This document shows positions 57,108 to 64,000 of a stretch of 64,000 bases of DNA, in pieces. The position numbers and the translations under genes are program-made. Every line of letters begins with the position of its first letter. The first letter of the stretch is position 1. Location: contig CALUWN010000009.1 in the NCBI GenBank assembly GCA_944324495.1, forward strand, positions 1-64,000. Direction: 5' to 3'. The DNA comes from an uncultured Mucispirillum sp. (GTDB lineage: Bacteria > Chrysiogenota > Deferribacteres > Deferribacterales > Mucispirillaceae). Below the pieces are notes generated by a model. It ran no database searches. It had not been told where the DNA came from and saw only the letters and a program-made list of their open reading frames with translations.

Positions 57108-57148
57108 AGGAAACCTCACATTAATTTATTCCTTCGCTTTATAATATA

Positions 57149-57164
57149 ATCAAAAAGTATGCCA
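57149..57164 (-). promoter_or_regulatory. Degenerate sigma54-like element upstream of gltB
   Basis: On the minus strand TGGCAT-N5-TTGAT matches the -24 element and the spacing of a sigma54 promoter, but the -12 GC is GA. It lies about 40 bases from the gltB start. It may be a weak or decayed promoter, or chance. Confidence 0.3.
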
Positions 57165-57235
57165 TAATTTTTTAATGTAAATTCGTTATTTTTCATAATT
57201 ATTTTTGGTAAAAATTGTAAAACAATAAATTAGTT

Positions 57236-57251
57236 TTTACAATTTTGTAAT
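57236..57251. promoter_or_regulatory. Palindromic operator/enhancer between gltB and glnN
   Basis: TTTACAA-TT-TTGTAAT is a near-perfect inverted repeat of the same form as the one over the activator promoter at 49946-49961. A further half site TTGTAAA lies at 57215-57221. Its centre is about 125 bases before the expected glnN transcription start, the usual distance for a sigma54 enhancer site. Confidence 0.6.
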
Positions 57252-57340
57252 AAAATTAACTATAAATAAATTTTATAAAAACTTATATTTTTGCTTTTAA
57301 AACAGTAGTTTTTTATATATAATCATCCTTTAAAATAATT

Positions 57341-57356
57341 TGGCATTTATATTGCA
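57341..57356 (+). promoter_or_regulatory. Sigma54 promoter of glnN
   Basis: TGGCATT-TATA-TTGCA matches the -24/-12 consensus (TGGCAC-N5-TTGCW) with the required GG and GC and correct spacing. The predicted transcription start is about 57368, some 27 bases before the glnN ATG. Confidence 0.85.
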
Positions 57357-57394
57357 TTTATTAGGTTTGAATTTTTTAGATTATGGAGGCATAT

Positions 57395-59533
57395 ATGAGT
57401 TATTCTAAACGTTACAGCATAATCAACTCTATAGCAGAGAATAAATCTTTAGAGTATGCAGAAGCAAAAAAAGCAACGTTAGATAATTATGGTGAAGATG
57501 TATTTAATGCAAAAGCTATTAGGGAGTATTTACCTAAAAAATCAGCTGAAAAATTATTAAATACTATTAATAATAGAGCAGAGCTTGACCCTGAGATTGC
57601 AGCAGATGTGGCTCACGGTATGAAACAATGGGCAATTGAAAGGGGAGCAACACACTTTACTCACTGGTTTCAACCATTAACTGGTTCTACAGCAGAAAAA
57701 CACGACTCATTTTTAGAAATTGAAGAGGGCAATGCAATATTTGCTTTTTCTGCTAAAAACTTAATAGTAGGTGAGCCTGATGCTTCATCTTTTCCTTCAG
57801 GTGGTTTAAGAAGAACTTTTGAAGCAAGGGGATATACTGCTTGGGACCCTACAAGCCCAGCATTTATTAAACGCCATGCAAATGGTGCAACATTATGTAT
57901 TCCTACAGCTTTTTGCTCATATACTGGTGAAGCTCTTGATAAAAAAACACCACTTTTACGCTCAATCCAATGCCTTTCTGCTTCTACCCAAAGGCTTATG
58001 AAATGTTTTGGTATGCAAGAAGAAAAAGTAACAATTACTCTTGGAGCAGAACAAGAATATTTTTTAATAGATAAAAGATTTTACCTTCACAGGCCAGACC
58101 TTTTACAAACTGGCAGAACGCTTTTTGGTGCAACACCTCCAAAACATCAGCAGCTTGAGGACCATTATTTTGGCTCAATCCACCAAAGAGTGCTTAATTT
58201 TATGAACGATGTAGAGCATGAGTTATGGCGTTTAGGTGTGCCTGCAAAAACAAGACACAATGAAGTTGCTCCTGCTCAGTTTGAGCTTGCTCCTATGTTT
58301 GAAGATTTAAACTTAGCAGTAGACCATAATATGCTTGTCATGGATACTTTACGCCTTGTGGCAGACAGGCACGGATTTGTATGTTTATTACATGAAAAAC
58401 CATTTGCAGGGGTAAACGGCAGTGGTAAACATAATAACTGGTCTATTAATTATGGTAATACTAACCTTTTAAACCCGGGCAACAACCCACAGCAAAACGC
58501 AGTATTTTTAACTGTACTTTCTGGTATTATCCGTGCAGTTGATACTCATGCAGATATGTTAAGGGCAACAGTTGCTCATGCTGGAAATGACCACAGGCTT
58601 GGCGCAAATGAAGCACCACCTGCGATTATTTCAATTTATCTTGGTGACCAGCTTAATGAAGTAATAGAAAATATTGAAAAAGGCGAAAACAGTGCAAAAC
58701 ATAAAGCAGGTGTTATGCAGATAGGGGTTGATACTCTGCCACCACTGCCAAAAGATGCAACTGATAGAAACAGAACAAGCCCATTTGCTTTTACTGGTAA
58801 TAAGTTTGAATTTAGGGCACCGGGCTCAAGCCAGTCCTGCTCTGGACCTATGACAGTTTTAAACACTATAGTGGCTGATTCTTTTGACTATATTGCTGAA
58901 AAACTTGAAGCCCATGTAGGTAATGAAGATGCTTTTAATCACGCATTACAAGAAGTATTAAAATATATTATTAAAACTCATAAAAGAGTTATTTTTAATG
59001 GTGATGGATACACTGAAGAGTGGAAAGAAGAAGCAGCACGCAGGGGCTTGCCAAATGCTGTTACTACAATGGATGCATTACGCAGTTTAGTAAATGATAA
59101 AAATGTTAATCTTTTTGGGAAATACAATGTATATTCTAAAAAAGAATTAGAATCTCGCTTTGAAGTATTTTTAGAAGAATACCACAGAAAAATCCGCATT
59201 GAAGGCGAGATAGCATTAAATATCGTGCGTAATAATATTCTGCCTGCTGTTATTGAAGAATTTAAAACAGAATTATCTGCTGTAAAATCAGCAACAGATG
59301 CTGGAATTACTGTTGGTGTTGATGCTTTAAAAAGAAATGTAGAACTTTTAGGAAAAGGCTTAGAAAAATTAACTGAAAAAACAGAAAAAATGGAAAAAGC
59401 TGTTAAAGGGCTTCATGAAGAAATATTAGAAGCTATGAGCGAATTAAGAGAAGTTGTAGACAGCCTTGAAAAAGTAGTATCTGATACACTTTGGCCACTT
59501 CCAAAATACAGAGAAATGCTCTTTATTAAATAA
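57395..59533 (+). CDS. glnN: Glutamine synthetase type III
   Basis: ATP-dependent synthesis of glutamine from glutamate and ammonium. The 712-residue length and sequence fit the GSIII (GlnN) class found in Bacteroidetes, cyanobacteria and some anaerobes: GATHFTHWFQPLTGSTAEKHDSF, LGAEQEYFLID, KTRHNEVAPAQFELAP and VNGSGKHNNWS carry the active-site residues. A C-terminal coiled coil (about 630-690) is present. Start at MSYSKRY behind GGAGG; the ATG four codons earlier overlaps it. Controlled by the sigma54 promoter upstream, and divergent from gltBD. Type I GlnA is absent from the window. Confidence 0.96.
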   Translation: MSYSKRYSIINSIAENKSLEYAEAKKATLDNYGEDVFNAKAIREYLPKKSAEKLLNTINNRAELDPEIAADVAHGMKQWAIERGATHFTHWFQPLTGSTAEKHDSFLEIEEGNAIFAFSAKNLIVGEPDASSFPSGGLRRTFEARGYTAWDPTSPAFIKRHANGATLCIPTAFCSYTGEALDKKTPLLRSIQCLSASTQRLMKCFGMQEEKVTITLGAEQEYFLIDKRFYLHRPDLLQTGRTLFGATPPKHQQLEDHYFGSIHQRVLNFMNDVEHELWRLGVPAKTRHNEVAPAQFELAPMFEDLNLAVDHNMLVMDTLRLVADRHGFVCLLHEKPFAGVNGSGKHNNWSINYGNTNLLNPGNNPQQNAVFLTVLSGIIRAVDTHADMLRATVAHAGNDHRLGANEAPPAIISIYLGDQLNEVIENIEKGENSAKHKAGVMQIGVDTLPPLPKDATDRNRTSPFAFTGNKFEFRAPGSSQSCSGPMTVLNTIVADSFDYIAEKLEAHVGNEDAFNHALQEVLKYIIKTHKRVIFNGDGYTEEWKEEAARRGLPNAVTTMDALRSLVNDKNVNLFGKYNVYSKKELESRFEVFLEEYHRKIRIEGEIALNIVRNNILPAVIEEFKTELSAVKSATDAGITVGVDALKRNVELLGKGLEKLTEKTEKMEKAVKGLHEEILEAMSELREVVDSLEKVVSDTLWPLPKYREMLFIK

Positions 59534-59539
59534 TCTTTT

Positions 59540-59577
59540 ACCTGCTCTTTCTTTTGGAGAGAGCAGGTGTATCTTTT
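59540..59577 (+). terminator. Rho-independent terminator of glnN
   Basis: ACCTGCTCT and AGAGCAGGT form a 9-bp stem with an 11-base loop, followed shortly by a T-rich stretch (ATCTTTTTAT), 7 bases after the stop codon. Confidence 0.85.
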
Positions 59578-59661
59578 TATCTTATTAATAATACCTGTTG
59601 CAATATGTAAGAAATATTTATATATAATATATATACAGTTTTGTATTTTATTGAGGTGCTT

Positions 59662-62220
59662 ATGCAAAATGGCGTGAAGCTAAAATCTGTAAGCCTTACG
59701 AAGATTTTTGCCATTACCCTAATTATAGTAATAATATTTCTTACAATATTTTTTATAGCATATAAACTTATTAGTAATGCTGAAAGTATTGGTGTTGATT
59801 ATGTGCATTCATTTACTGATTCAGCAGAAAAAGTTATAAATAAACACGCTACTATTTTAGAAAGTGGTGCCTCAAACCTTTCTTATTTTATGAAAAAAAA
59901 TTATTCTGATAAAGATATTCAAGAATGGATGAATAATTATATTGATTATATTGAAAATACAATTGGTACAAATGGCATAGATGTTTTTGGTATAGTCAAC
60001 GGTAAGCTGATTTCAGGTCAGGGCAGGCTTGATAATGTAACTAAGCCTATTAATGAAATGAAATTTTATGTGGAAGCTGTTAAAAATAAAGGTAAAGTTT
60101 TTCATTCTGAAGTATATACTGATATTGTAAATGGTGAAAAGGTATTTACTTTATCTATTGCATTAAACAATGGCAAAGATGTTTTAGCAATTGATATTTT
60201 TCCAAAACAGCTTGGAACAAAATGGTTTTTAAACACGAAGCTTCCTGAAGATACATCTTATTTTTTAACAGATTCAAAGGGAGAAATTATTCTTCTTGCA
60301 AGTTCAATAATTCAGCCTATGGCCAATTTTGAAGCAGCTATGAAAAAAACTATCAGCAAAATATATTCTGGTGATAATGAATACAATTCAGCATATAAAT
60401 ATGTTATTGACTTAGAGGGTAGAAAACGTAGTCTATTTTATAATTTTACCCATAATAATATGGTTGTAGTGCTTACAATACCTCATACTGTACTTTATAA
60501 ACAATCGTTTAATATTGTTAAAAATGATATTGTTTCTTTTATTATAAGATATAAAGAGATGTTTTTAGGCTTTCTTGGTATATGTATAATAGTGTTTATA
60601 CAGGTCTTTCATTTAAATAAAATGGTTAAATACCAAAATCAATCCATACAGGCTCTTGGCAACTCTTATGTGGCAATTTTTAGAGTTAATCTTAAAACTA
60701 GAAAATATGTAAGTATTAAGCATTCTGATTTTCATTATAATATTATTTTATCATCAGGTGATTATGCTTCACTAATTTCTTCTATTAATACTATAATGGA
60801 TAGCGATACTAAAAAAGAATTTAATAAACATTTTTCCATTGATAATATTAGAAAGCTATCTAAAGATGAAATTCATGAATTTGGTGGTGATTTTAAGTGG
60901 GAAGTAAATGGTAAATCTAGCTGGATGAATGTTACTGTTTTATTTGATTCGTTTTTAAGTAAAGATGATGCCCTTATTTGCTTTAGGAATGTAGATAATG
61001 AACGTAAAAAACAGCTTGAAAATATGAAACTTTTAGCAAGTAATGTAAATATTATGCAAAAGGATATTAAATTTAACAAGCAGTTTTATTCAAATATTTC
61101 TCATGATATGAGAACTCCTATTAATGGTATTTTCGGGCTTATAAAACTTTTAAAACTAAATATTGATAATAAAGAAAAAGTTGTAGAATATTCTGATAAA
61201 ATTCAAGTGTCTGCTAATCTTTTAAAATCATTAGTTGATGATATAGTTGAGCAACTTAATACAGAACGAAATGCCCTAGAGCAGGATGTGGTAGAATTTA
61301 ATATTCATAAAGATGTAGATAGGATTTTGGATGTTTTTAAAATTCAAGCAGATACAGAGCATAAAAGTTTTAATGTTTATTATGATGTGGAAATAGAAAA
61401 TATATTGGGTGATTATAATAAATTATGCCATATTATTAACAACCTTCTTTCAAATGCTTTTAAATATACCCATGAAAAAGATAAAATAGAGTTTACTGTT
61501 AAGCAGTTAAGCTCTGGAGCTGCCCCTAAATTTCAATTTATTGTAAAAGATACAGGCGTTGGGATGTCACAGTCATTTTTAGCTCGTATTTATGAACCTT
61601 TTGCAAGAGAAAAAATGTTTAATGATAAAAAAGTTCAAGGTACAGGGCTTGGTATGGCAATTGTTTTTGACAGGGTTAAAAGTATGTCAGGCGATATTAA
61701 TATAGAAAGTGCAATAGGTGAGGGGACTATTGTTACAATTACTTTACCTTTTACTGTTCCAGTATATGAAAATCAAGAAAATTTTATATCTGAAAACGAT
61801 TATAATGAAAAAATGCTTGAAAATATTACTGTTTTAGTGGTAGATGATGATAAAGTTAATATGGAAGTGTTAAGTGAACTTTTTAAATTAAAGCATATAA
61901 ATGTTTTAAAAGCATTTAACGGTGAAGAAGCTGTTGAAATATTTAAAAACTCAAAGGAACACAGTATTGATGTTATTTTAATGGATATGCAGATGCCTGT
62001 AATGGGTGGCTGCGACGCAGCTATTAATATTAGAAATTTAAATAGAAATGATGCAGCTACTGTGCCTATAATAGCCTTAACAGCTAATGCGTTTGCTGAA
62101 GATATACAGGCAACATCAAAAGCAGGTATGGATGCTCATGTTACAAAACCAGTAAATTATAATATATTATTTAGAACAATTTATCAGTTTGTTATAGAAA
62201 AAATTACGCAGAATAATTAG
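59662..62220 (+). CDS. Hybrid sensor histidine kinase/response regulator
   Basis: An 852-residue membrane kinase. TM1 (about 14-36) and TM2 (about 295-315) flank a periplasmic sensor of the Cache type. After a PAS-like region (about 325-450) come HisKA with the phosphorylated His in SNISHDMRTPINGIF, HATPase_c (NNLLSNAFKYTH, DTGVGMS, GTGLGMAI) and a C-terminal receiver (VLVVDDDKVNME, phosphoacceptor Asp in VILMDMQMPVMGG, Lys in VTKPVN). I start at MQNGVK behind GAGGTG. The ligand and output partner are unknown; the next genes encode outer-membrane barrels. Confidence 0.93.
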   Translation: MQNGVKLKSVSLTKIFAITLIIVIIFLTIFFIAYKLISNAESIGVDYVHSFTDSAEKVINKHATILESGASNLSYFMKKNYSDKDIQEWMNNYIDYIENTIGTNGIDVFGIVNGKLISGQGRLDNVTKPINEMKFYVEAVKNKGKVFHSEVYTDIVNGEKVFTLSIALNNGKDVLAIDIFPKQLGTKWFLNTKLPEDTSYFLTDSKGEIILLASSIIQPMANFEAAMKKTISKIYSGDNEYNSAYKYVIDLEGRKRSLFYNFTHNNMVVVLTIPHTVLYKQSFNIVKNDIVSFIIRYKEMFLGFLGICIIVFIQVFHLNKMVKYQNQSIQALGNSYVAIFRVNLKTRKYVSIKHSDFHYNIILSSGDYASLISSINTIMDSDTKKEFNKHFSIDNIRKLSKDEIHEFGGDFKWEVNGKSSWMNVTVLFDSFLSKDDALICFRNVDNERKKQLENMKLLASNVNIMQKDIKFNKQFYSNISHDMRTPINGIFGLIKLLKLNIDNKEKVVEYSDKIQVSANLLKSLVDDIVEQLNTERNALEQDVVEFNIHKDVDRILDVFKIQADTEHKSFNVYYDVEIENILGDYNKLCHIINNLLSNAFKYTHEKDKIEFTVKQLSSGAAPKFQFIVKDTGVGMSQSFLARIYEPFAREKMFNDKKVQGTGLGMAIVFDRVKSMSGDINIESAIGEGTIVTITLPFTVPVYENQENFISENDYNEKMLENITVLVVDDDKVNMEVLSELFKLKHINVLKAFNGEEAVEIFKNSKEHSIDVILMDMQMPVMGGCDAAINIRNLNRNDAATVPIIALTANAFAEDIQATSKAGMDAHVTKPVNYNILFRTIYQFVIEKITQNN

Positions 62221-62283
62221 TATGTTTCAATTAAATTGTAACCAAATGTTTGTTTTATGCGATTATTATGTTTGAGGTGCATT

Positions 62284-62826
62284 ATGAAAAAATTTTTATT
62301 TTTAATATTATTTATATTTTCTTTATCATCACTTTCCTATGCTGATGATAATACATGGATAACTGTAGGATACAGTTATTATTTACCAGAAGAAACTGGT
62401 GCAACAGCTCCATTAGGACCTGCAAATCTAACAGTAGGTGGTCAGATTATGGACTGGGTTGCAGTTGATTTAACTGTTGGTTATTTATGGGATTTAAAAC
62501 CAAAAAATGCAACTACTGATATAAATACTATGCCAATAAGACTTCATGCATTACTTCAACCACGTTTTGATACAGGTATGTTTGATGTACTGCCTTATTT
62601 AGGTATAGGACCACATGTTGCTGCAAACAATACTGATTTTGCTAATAATATTTTTTCTTATGGATTTTCTGCTAAAGTTGGTGTAAGATTTATCGAAGAC
62701 GGTTTACTTTTCGGTGTGGGAGTAGAGTATCTTTATAATCATGTAGATGCAGACCATAACGGAGTAAAAGAAAGGTTTAATGCTTCAGGCATAGCTTTTG
62801 GAGCAGAAATAGGAACTGTCTTTTAA
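62284..62826 (+). CDS. Small outer-membrane beta-barrel protein A
   Basis: A 180-residue protein with signal peptide MKKFLFLILFIFSLSSLSYA (cleavage before DDN). The mature part alternates amphipathic strands (WITVGYSYYLP, LTVGGQIMDWVAVDLTVGYLW, FDVLPYLGIGPHVA, LLFGVGVEYLYNHV) and ends in a strand closing with TVF, typical of 8-stranded barrels sorted by BAM. GAGGTG precedes this ATG; the longer in-frame start at 62257 has no ribosome binding site. It is paralogous to the next gene. Confidence 0.8.
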   Translation: MKKFLFLILFIFSLSSLSYADDNTWITVGYSYYLPEETGATAPLGPANLTVGGQIMDWVAVDLTVGYLWDLKPKNATTDINTMPIRLHALLQPRFDTGMFDVLPYLGIGPHVAANNTDFANNIFSYGFSAKVGVRFIEDGLLFGVGVEYLYNHVDADHNGVKERFNASGIAFGAEIGTVF

Positions 62827-62850
62827 TATATTTATATAGGAGTATTTTTT

Positions 62851-63480
62851 ATGAAATCTTTTTTAAATATTAAGATTTTAGCTGCTTTTTTATTGTTTTT
62901 ATTTGCAGTAACTGGCACATCTTATGCTCAAGAAAGTAAAGAAAGAAGCAGAGATGCTTGGTTTTTATTAGGTTATGGCTATACTGTGCCATCAGATAGT
63001 AAAGTTGACGGACTTATGGGCCCTGCTACCTTAACAATAGGTGGCGATCTTTGGCGTTTCATAGGTCTTGAAGTTACACTTGGTTCTAGATGGAGGCTTG
63101 GTGATGATATTTATAGTGCTCCAGATGGGTCAGATATTAATATGAAAAATGCATTATGGTCTTTTGATATTAAACCATATCTTATGTTGCAGCCAAAATT
63201 AGGAATAGATTTAATATCTATCCGCCCTTATTTTGGTATTGGTCCTACTTTTTCTGTAAGTGGCTTTACTTCTACTGCTGATATTGTTGGAGTTTCTAAT
63301 AAATCAGATACAAGTTTTGATGTGGGTTTTTCTACAAAACTTGGCGTTCGCTTACAGGCTTTAAAATTCTTATTTGTGGGTGTAGGTGCTGAATATATGT
63401 ACCATAACCCAAAATTAAGTGGTGTAAACCAAAACTTATCAGGCTTTAGTTTTGGTGGTGAAGTAGGGCTTATTTGGTAA
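62851..63480 (+). CDS. Small outer-membrane beta-barrel protein B
   Basis: A 209-residue paralogue of the preceding protein: signal peptide ending TSYA, then WFLLGYGYTVPSD, LMGPATLTIGGDLWRFIGLEVTLGSRW, IRPYFGIGPTFSV and LFVGVGAEYMYHNP align with the neighbour. The terminal residues GLIW fit the aromatic ending of outer-membrane proteins. It starts 24 bases after the first barrel gene with AGGAG upstream. Function unknown. Confidence 0.8.
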   Translation: MKSFLNIKILAAFLLFLFAVTGTSYAQESKERSRDAWFLLGYGYTVPSDSKVDGLMGPATLTIGGDLWRFIGLEVTLGSRWRLGDDIYSAPDGSDINMKNALWSFDIKPYLMLQPKLGIDLISIRPYFGIGPTFSVSGFTSTADIVGVSNKSDTSFDVGFSTKLGVRLQALKFLFVGVGAEYMYHNPKLSGVNQNLSGFSFGGEVGLIW

Positions 63481-63505
63481 TATTAAATATAAGTTAAAAA
63501 TCTCT

Positions 63506-63537
63506 ACCCCTGTCTGTAACATGGCAGGGGTTTTTTA
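63506..63537 (+). terminator. Rho-independent terminator after the barrel genes
   Basis: ACCCCTG and CAGGGGT form a 7-bp stem with a 12-base loop followed by TTTTTATT, about 25 bases after the stop codon. It may also serve the convergent minus-strand gene. Confidence 0.88.
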
Positions 63538-63542
63538 TTGCA

Positions 63543-64000
63543 TTATAAAGCTTTACCTTTAAAAAATGCAGGTATTATAAATAAGATTATTAAAAATGAT
63601 AGAAATAGAGATGTGCTTATATAGTTAATATTTAAAATGATATATAAAAAGGTTATAAAAATTGCAATATCAATGCATATTACTATTTTTATAATATTAT
63701 TATTTATTAAATCATTAAGCCTTAATATAAGTAAAATATAACTGCTTATAATAATTATAAATGTACATAACAGCACAGCAGCGAAATAAATCATAATTGT
63801 TGCACCGTAAAAATCACCACCATAAAACTTCATACCAAAATCAAAACGGTAGATATATCTTAACCCTTGTATTATTTTATATGATATAAAAGTAGTAAAT
63901 ATTGCTGCGGCAGGTATAAATATTAAAGCAATTATATATTCTGCGCGTGTAAGTTTTTCTTTTATGTTTAATGTTAAGATATAGTTGATAGGTCTAATGA
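63543..64000 (-). CDS. Multi-pass membrane protein, 5' part beyond window
   Basis: The frame stays open from the stop at 63543 through the ATG at 63833 to the right edge, giving at least 151 visible residues. Upstream of that ATG it encodes NIKEKLTRAEYIIALIFIP and IQGLRYIYRFDFG, which looks like genuine protein. So the ATG at 63833 is probably internal. Four hydrophobic helices are visible, one upstream and three downstream of that Met. The KEKLTRAEY segment before a membrane helix resembles small DUF805-like proteins, but I do not assign a family. Confidence 0.6.
   Translation of the reverse strand, partial: IRPINYILTLNIKEKLTRAEYIIALIFIPAAAIFTTFISYKIIQGLRYIYRFDFGMKFYGGDFYGATIMIYFAAVLLCTFIIIISSYILLILRLNDLINNNIIKIVICIDIAIFITFLYIILNINYISTSLFLSFLIILFIIPAFFKGKAL

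Noticed and set aside
63543-63833. Complete 96-residue membrane protein starting at 63833
   Set aside because: The frame continues open to the window edge with protein-like sequence, so this ATG is probably internal to a longer gene.

Overview
The window comes from a strongly AT-rich, Gram-negative, probably anaerobic bacterium. Signal-peptide and lipobox proteins, outer-membrane beta-barrels, a complete rnfCDGEAB operon, an LL-diaminopimelate aminotransferase, type III glutamine synthetase and a PAAR-like type VI secretion (T6SS) protein all point that way. My best guess is a Deferribacterota-like organism such as Mucispirillum. That is an inference from gene content, not a database match.

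Layout. (1) 1-3521: the right end of an IS200-type element (its body lies outside the window), enolase on the minus strand, then a radical SAM protein overlapping an MnmC/DUF752-like methyltransferase. (2) 3578-13739: an accessory island behind a perfect consensus promoter. It holds a PAAR-like protein, a 1377-residue protein of unknown fold, two tandem 556-residue Sel1-like paralogues made by a 1777-bp duplication, a 78-residue ORF and a membrane-anchored 411-residue protein. It ends at tRNA-Gly(GCC) and tRNA-Cys(GCA). (3) 14075-15569: two exported proteins, one a DsbA-like lipoprotein. (4) 15702-47507: a nearly unbroken run of housekeeping genes on the plus strand. These are mutL-miaA-ftsB-xseA, greA-pgsA-plsY-ribD-ribE-ribBA-ribH-nusB, a YhaM/YmdB RNA-turnover pair, rpiB-glyA-dCMP deaminase-rnfCDGEAB, pyrF-pyrE, PilZ-STAS, rlmN-bcp-xseB-ispA-dxs-tlyA-nadK-recN-dedA and a LysM/M23 peptidase. 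(5) 47563-48292: a complete IS200-type element. (6) 48335-59533: a nitrogen-assimilation block with a GAF/sigma54 activator, dapL, gltD and gltB on the minus strand and divergent glnN behind a good sigma54 promoter. (7) 59662-64000: a hybrid histidine kinase, two paralogous beta-barrel proteins and a multi-pass membrane protein running off the right edge.

Most noteworthy. The T6SS-like cassette carries recently duplicated paralogues whose differences are confined to a few patches, as expected of recognition or immunity proteins. Two genes (dxs and the MnmC-like gene) have conserved N-termini that lie upstream of every ATG/GTG/TTG and appear to start at ATA behind a Shine-Dalgarno sequence. 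A 16-bp palindrome of the form TTTACAA-N2-TTGTAAW occurs both over the promoter of the sigma54 activator and about 105 bp upstream of the glnN sigma54 promoter, which suggests an autoregulated nitrogen circuit. The IS200-type transposase has its ribosome binding site paired with an upstream complementary segment.
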